Positions 4,613 to 5,914 of a stretch of DNA of 5,914 nucleotides are shown piece after piece. The notes below the pieces were generated by a model. It was not told the origin of the DNA, did not search any database, and was given only the letters and a program-made list of their open reading frames with translations. Numbering within the stretch: position 1 is the stretch's first letter; each line of letters begins with the position of its first letter. The DNA comes from Methanobacteriota archaeon (GTDB taxonomy: Archaea > Thermoplasmatota > E2 > DHVEG-1), in NCBI GenBank assembly GCA_026394435.1, contig JAPKYG010000150.1:1-5914 (forward strand), in the 5' to 3' direction. A program made the position numbers and the translations under genes.

Positions 4613-5914
4613 ATGCAATTTATTCCCAATTCTCCTTTGAAAAACAACATGTTGAAAGAACTAGGGCTTCACGATATCAACGATCTTTTTTCCGATATAC
4701 CGCAAAAAATTAGGGTAAAAAACCTCCACCTCCCACAAGGCCGCACACAACAAGAAGTAGAAGAACACATGCGATTACTTGCTCAACAGAACAAATCCTT
4801 CTATGAAATGCCAAGTTTCTTAGGCGGAGGAATGATACCTCATTACATCCCTGCCGTCGTCAAATCAGTTATCTCCCGCTCAGAATTCTATACCGCGTAT
4901 ACTCCTTATCAACCAGAAACATCTCAGGGGTTCCTGCAGGCGATTTTTGAATACCAGAGCTTGATCGCAGAGCTCACCGGCATGGACGTCTCCAACGCCT
5001 CCCTCTATGATGGCGCTACAGCGGTTGGGGAAGCAGCCTTGATGTGTACCCGTATCAACAAGAGAAAAACATTTGTTGTTCCCGGTAACATCTCCTGGGA
5101 GAAAAAAAGTGTCTTGATGAATTATACGAAAGGAGCAGGCATTCGAATAAAGGAAGTCGCTTACGATAAAAAAACAGGAATGATTGACCTGGAATCACTC
5201 AAGAAAACCATTGATAATGAAACCGCTGGGTTCTACCTGGAGAACCCCAACTTTTTTGGCGTCTTTGAAGACAGGGTTGATGAGATTCATTCAATTTTAC
5301 AGAAAAATCAATCGATGTTTGTCGTTGGGATTGACCCTATTTCGCTTGGGATTTGCAAGAGCCCGGGAGAATATGGAGCAGACGTTGTGATCGGCGAAGG
5401 AAAAAGCCTAGGAAATCCTCTTGATTTCGGTGGATCAACTCTAGGAATTTTTGCATGTAAGAACGAGTTTTTACGCCAGATTCCAGGTCGTATCATCGGC
5501 ATGACCAAGGATCAGCAAGGGAAACGAGCGTTCTGTATGACGTTGCAAACCAGAGAGCAACATATCCGTAGAGAAAAAGCAACGAGTAACATCTGCACCA
5601 ACGAAGGGTTGTGTATGCTTGCAGCAGCAACTTATTTATCATGGCTTGGAAGCAAAGGGTTACACGAACTTAGTGCGATTAACTATGAGCGAGGTCAAGA
5701 ACTTGGAAAAAAGATCATCACCATCCCCGGGTTCACGAAGATGTTTACAGGAGTTCATTTCAACGAATTTGTTATCCGGTGTCCCGATGCAAACAAAATA
5801 TGCAAACACCTTTTGCGACAGAGAATGCAAGGTGGTCTCCTGTTACAACAATGGTACCCCGAGTTAACGAATTGTATGTTATTCGGAATTACAGAATTAC
5901 ACAGCGAGGAGAGT
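4613..5914 (+). CDS. gcvPA: Glycine dehydrogenase (decarboxylating) subunit 1, truncated by window edge
   Basis: GcvPA pairs with GcvPB to form the two-subunit P-protein of the glycine cleavage system, which decarboxylates glycine and passes the aminomethyl group to lipoyl-H protein. The frame is open for 434 codons to the last base with no stop. Families of about 440-450 residues suggest that only a short tail is missing. Seen in order: FIPNS at 3-7, FLGGG at 69-73, YTPYQPETSQG at 96-106, LTGMDVSNASLYDGATA at 121-137, DPISLG at 241-246, GEGKSLGNPLDFGG at 261-274, and LQTREQHIRREKATSNICTN at 311-330. These are hallmark P-protein motifs. The PLP-binding lysine is carried by GcvPB in split enzymes, so its absence here is normal. 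No gcvT or gcvH lies upstream; gcvPB is commonly the next gene and may start just past the right edge. With the rest of the system the cell could break down glycine to CO2, ammonia and a one-carbon unit. Confidence 0.95.
   Translation, partial: MQFIPNSPLKNNMLKELGLHDINDLFSDIPQKIRVKNLHLPQGRTQQEVEEHMRLLAQQNKSFYEMPSFLGGGMIPHYIPAVVKSVISRSEFYTAYTPYQPETSQGFLQAIFEYQSLIAELTGMDVSNASLYDGATAVGEAALMCTRINKRKTFVVPGNISWEKKSVLMNYTKGAGIRIKEVAYDKKTGMIDLESLKKTIDNETAGFYLENPNFFGVFEDRVDEIHSILQKNQSMFVVGIDPISLGICKSPGEYGADVVIGEGKSLGNPLDFGGSTLGIFACKNEFLRQIPGRIIGMTKDQQGKRAFCMTLQTREQHIRREKATSNICTNEGLCMLAAATYLSWLGSKGLHELSAINYERGQELGKKIITIPGFTKMFTGVHFNEFVIRCPDANKICKHLLRQRMQGGLLLQQWYPELTNCMLFGITELHSEES

Noticed and set aside
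1..5914. tRNA, rRNA, CRISPR array, IS element or inteins
   Set aside because: I found no cloverleaf with TTCRA, no regularly spaced repeats, no transposase motifs or terminal repeats, and no intein insertion in the RfcS Walker A or other ATPase motifs.
4613..5914. Possible defect in gcvPA because no PLP lysine motif is present
   Set aside because: In split P-proteins the PLP-binding lysine is in GcvPB, so its absence here is normal. The lack of a stop codon is due to the window edge.

Overview
The window looks archaeal. It carries a eukaryote-type clamp-loader small subunit (RfcS), a predicted P-loop GTPase of the cyclic-2,3-diphosphoglycerate-synthetase-like family, BRE/TATA promoters (for example GATAAT followed by TTTATATA at 4001-4015), T-tract terminators, and a mix of Shine-Dalgarno and SD-poor starts. 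The genes suggest a euryarchaeal, amino-acid-using lineage, but nothing here fixes a genus.

Layout. Positions 1-1104 (minus) hold the first 368 codons of a large, lysine-rich, probably disordered protein that runs off the left edge; its function is not recognised. A 190-bp spacer with a T-tract separates it from a 65-residue, two-helix membrane protein (1295-1492, minus). A 127-bp divergent promoter region follows, then the predicted GTPase (1620-2957, plus). Its stop overlaps by 9 bp the tail of rfcS (2949-3908, minus), so the two genes converge. A second divergent region (3909-4068) with one strong box A precedes a 163-residue membrane-anchored protein (4069-4560, plus) that I read as a signal-peptidase-like fold without its catalytic residues. 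Last comes gcvPA (4613-5914, plus), subunit 1 of the split glycine decarboxylase, cut by the right edge a few residues short of its end.

How the genes relate. There is no single operon. rfcS belongs to the replication clamp loader (with RfcL and PCNA) and gcvPA to glycine cleavage (with GcvPB, H and T proteins). The GTPase-like protein is a stand-alone cytosolic enzyme of unproven role. The two small membrane proteins and the lysine-rich protein are poorly characterised. I see no tRNA, rRNA, CRISPR array, insertion sequence or phage gene, and no intergenic stretch above about 190 bp. The observations most worth a second look are the degenerate signal-peptidase-like protein, the large lysine-rich ORF with recurring Asn-Pro/basic patches, the NKxD-to-NKVN change in the GTPase, the overlapping convergent gene ends, and an 18-nt in-frame repeat shared by two unrelated genes.
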